Source: Acidobacteriota bacterium (lineage in GTDB: Bacteria; Acidobacteriota; Terriglobia; Terriglobales; Acidobacteriaceae). Taken from it: a DNA stretch of 17,583 nt. Made by a program: the position numbers and the translations under genes. This document shows positions 16,738 to 17,583 of the stretch, in pieces (position 1 is the first letter of the stretch; the number at the start of each line of letters is the position of its first letter). Where the stretch lies: positions 1 to 17,583 of the forward strand of contig JAJXXG010000546.1 in assembly GCA_021781255.1 (NCBI GenBank), given 5' to 3'. The notes beneath the pieces were generated by a model. The model was not told the DNA's origin, made no database searches, and saw nothing but the letters and a program-made list of their open reading frames with translations.

Positions 16738-17583
16738 GATTCTGTCCTCCTGCGGGGGGCGCTGCTGCATGAGCGGTATGTTCGGTGAATATCTCGTCCA
16801 GCGCCTGAATGGCGGTGTCCACATGAGCGCGCTTGAGGATGTACGGCGGCAGGAAGCGCAGGACCGTGTCGCTGGTGCAGTTAATCAGGATGCGCCGTTT
16901 CAGCATCTCCGCAACCGTGAGCTTGGCCAGGTCGGCGGAGTCGAGTTCGGCAGCGAGCATGAGGCCTTTGCCGCGCACGTCGATGATGGCCTCGTGGCGC
17001 GAGGCAAGGTTGCGCAGCTGCTGCTGGAAGTAGTCGCCAACCTCAGTGATGTTGGCGAGCAGTTGGTCTTTGTCAATGGTGTCGATGACGGCATTGGCCA
17101 CAGCGCAGGCCAGAGGCCCGCCGCCAAACGTTGTGCCGTGCATGCCGGAATGGATGCAGCGCGCCACCTCTTCCGTGCAGAGAATCGCGCCGAGCGGAAG
17201 GCCTCCGGCGAGAGGCTTGGCGAGCGTGGTGACGTCCGGCTGCACGCCGTAGTGCTGATAGGCGCACCACTTGCCAGTGCGACCCAGACCGGCCTGAATC
17301 TCATCGATGATGAGCAGCGCGCCGGTGGAGTTGGCCAGCGCGCGCGCCTCCGCAAGAAACTCCTGCGTAAGCGGACGGATGCCGCCCTCGCCCTGGATGG
17401 CCTCAACGAGAATGGCGCAGACCTCGTTGGAGAACTTGGCGCGCAGATCGGCAATGTCGTTGAAGCGCGCAAAATCCACGCCGGGAACGACGGGGCCGAA
17501 GGGCTCGCGATACTTGGCCTTATAGGTGGTGGAAACGGAGCCGAAGGTGCGGCCGTGGAAGCTCTGCTCCAGCGCGAGGAACC
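16730..17583 (-). CDS. argD: Acetylornithine aminotransferase, C-terminal part (start off right edge)
   Basis: Class III PLP-dependent aminotransferase converting N-acetylglutamate semialdehyde to N-acetylornithine; it may also act in the lysine pathway. The frame is open to the window end. About 284 residues are visible of roughly 400. Seen: EQSFHGRTFGSVSTT at the right edge, VEAIQGEGGI, LLIIDEIQAGLGRTGK with the PLP-contacting Asp, and TLAKPLAGGLPLGA holding the Schiff-base lysine (codon at 17216-17218). MHGTTFGGGPLACAVA follows. The stop overlaps argF by 8 nt. The usual upstream partners argC, argJ or argB would lie outside the window. The GTG at 17479 is an internal codon, not the start. 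Confidence 0.96.
   Translation of the reverse strand, partial: FLALEQSFHGRTFGSVSTTYKAKYREPFGPVVPGVDFARFNDIADLRAKFSNEVCAILVEAIQGEGGIRPLTQEFLAEARALANSTGALLIIDEIQAGLGRTGKWCAYQHYGVQPDVTTLAKPLAGGLPLGAILCTEEVARCIHSGMHGTTFGGGPLACAVANAVIDTIDKDQLLANITEVGDYFQQQLRNLASRHEAIIDVRGKGLMLAAELDSADLAKLTVAEMLKRRILINCTSDTVLRFLPPYILKRAHVDTAIQALDEIFTEHTAHAAAPPAGGQNRG
16746..16751 (-). promoter_or_regulatory. Ribosome binding site that sets the argF start
   Basis: AGGAGG on the - strand, inside the last codons of argD, lies eight bases before the GTG at 16737. It supports the N-terminally extended ArgF. Confidence 0.75.

Overview
The window carries ordinary chromosomal genes from a bacterium of roughly 60% GC (judged by eye). 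Gene content and protein style suggest an Acidobacteriota member of the Terriglobia/Acidobacteriaceae kind. That assignment is an inference: there is no rRNA or other decisive marker here. I see no tRNA, insertion sequence, CRISPR array or prophage. No stretch longer than about 250 bases lacks a gene.

Layout from left to right. (1) Positions 1-4043, + strand: the 3' part of a pyruvate:ferredoxin (flavodoxin) oxidoreductase gene (nifJ), translationally coupled to a dihydroorotate-dehydrogenase-like flavoprotein gene. This unit ends at a strong hairpin terminator. (2) Positions 4109-9399, - strand: a complete, tightly packed hydrogenase operon, hoxE-hoxF-hoxU-hoxY-hoxH plus a maturation protease gene (hoxW-like). 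It encodes the five-subunit bidirectional NAD(P)-linked [NiFe] hydrogenase (group 3d type). Its 248-bp leader holds a perfect CRP/FNR-like palindrome. (3) Positions 9648-11208, - strand: a small NiCoT-type nickel/cobalt permease and an exported protein of unknown role. (4) Positions 11289-13670, + strand: hypF, the carbamoyltransferase that starts synthesis of the CN ligands of the NiFe centre. (5) Positions 13667 to the right edge, - strand: an arginine biosynthesis cluster, argD (partial)-argF-argH-short GNAT N-acetylglutamate synthase.

How the genes work together. Pyruvate oxidation by PFOR yields acetyl-CoA, CO2 and reduced ferredoxin. The Hox enzyme interconverts H2/H+ with NAD(P)H, and in cyanobacteria it has been reported to use reduced ferredoxin or flavodoxin. 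Side by side, the two units look like a fermentative or micro-oxic redox island that can dump or recover reductant as H2. The permease (Ni supply), HypF (ligand synthesis) and HoxW (large-subunit cleavage) provide part of the maturation route. HypA, B, C, D and E are not in the window. The arginine genes are a separate biosynthetic unit that meets hypF tail to tail, with overlapping stop codons.

No wholly new system is evident. The least understood parts are the DHOD-like partner of PFOR, which lacks the usual catalytic cysteine loop; the operator-like palindrome before hoxE; the exported protein between the maturation genes; and a tiny upstream ORF before argH.
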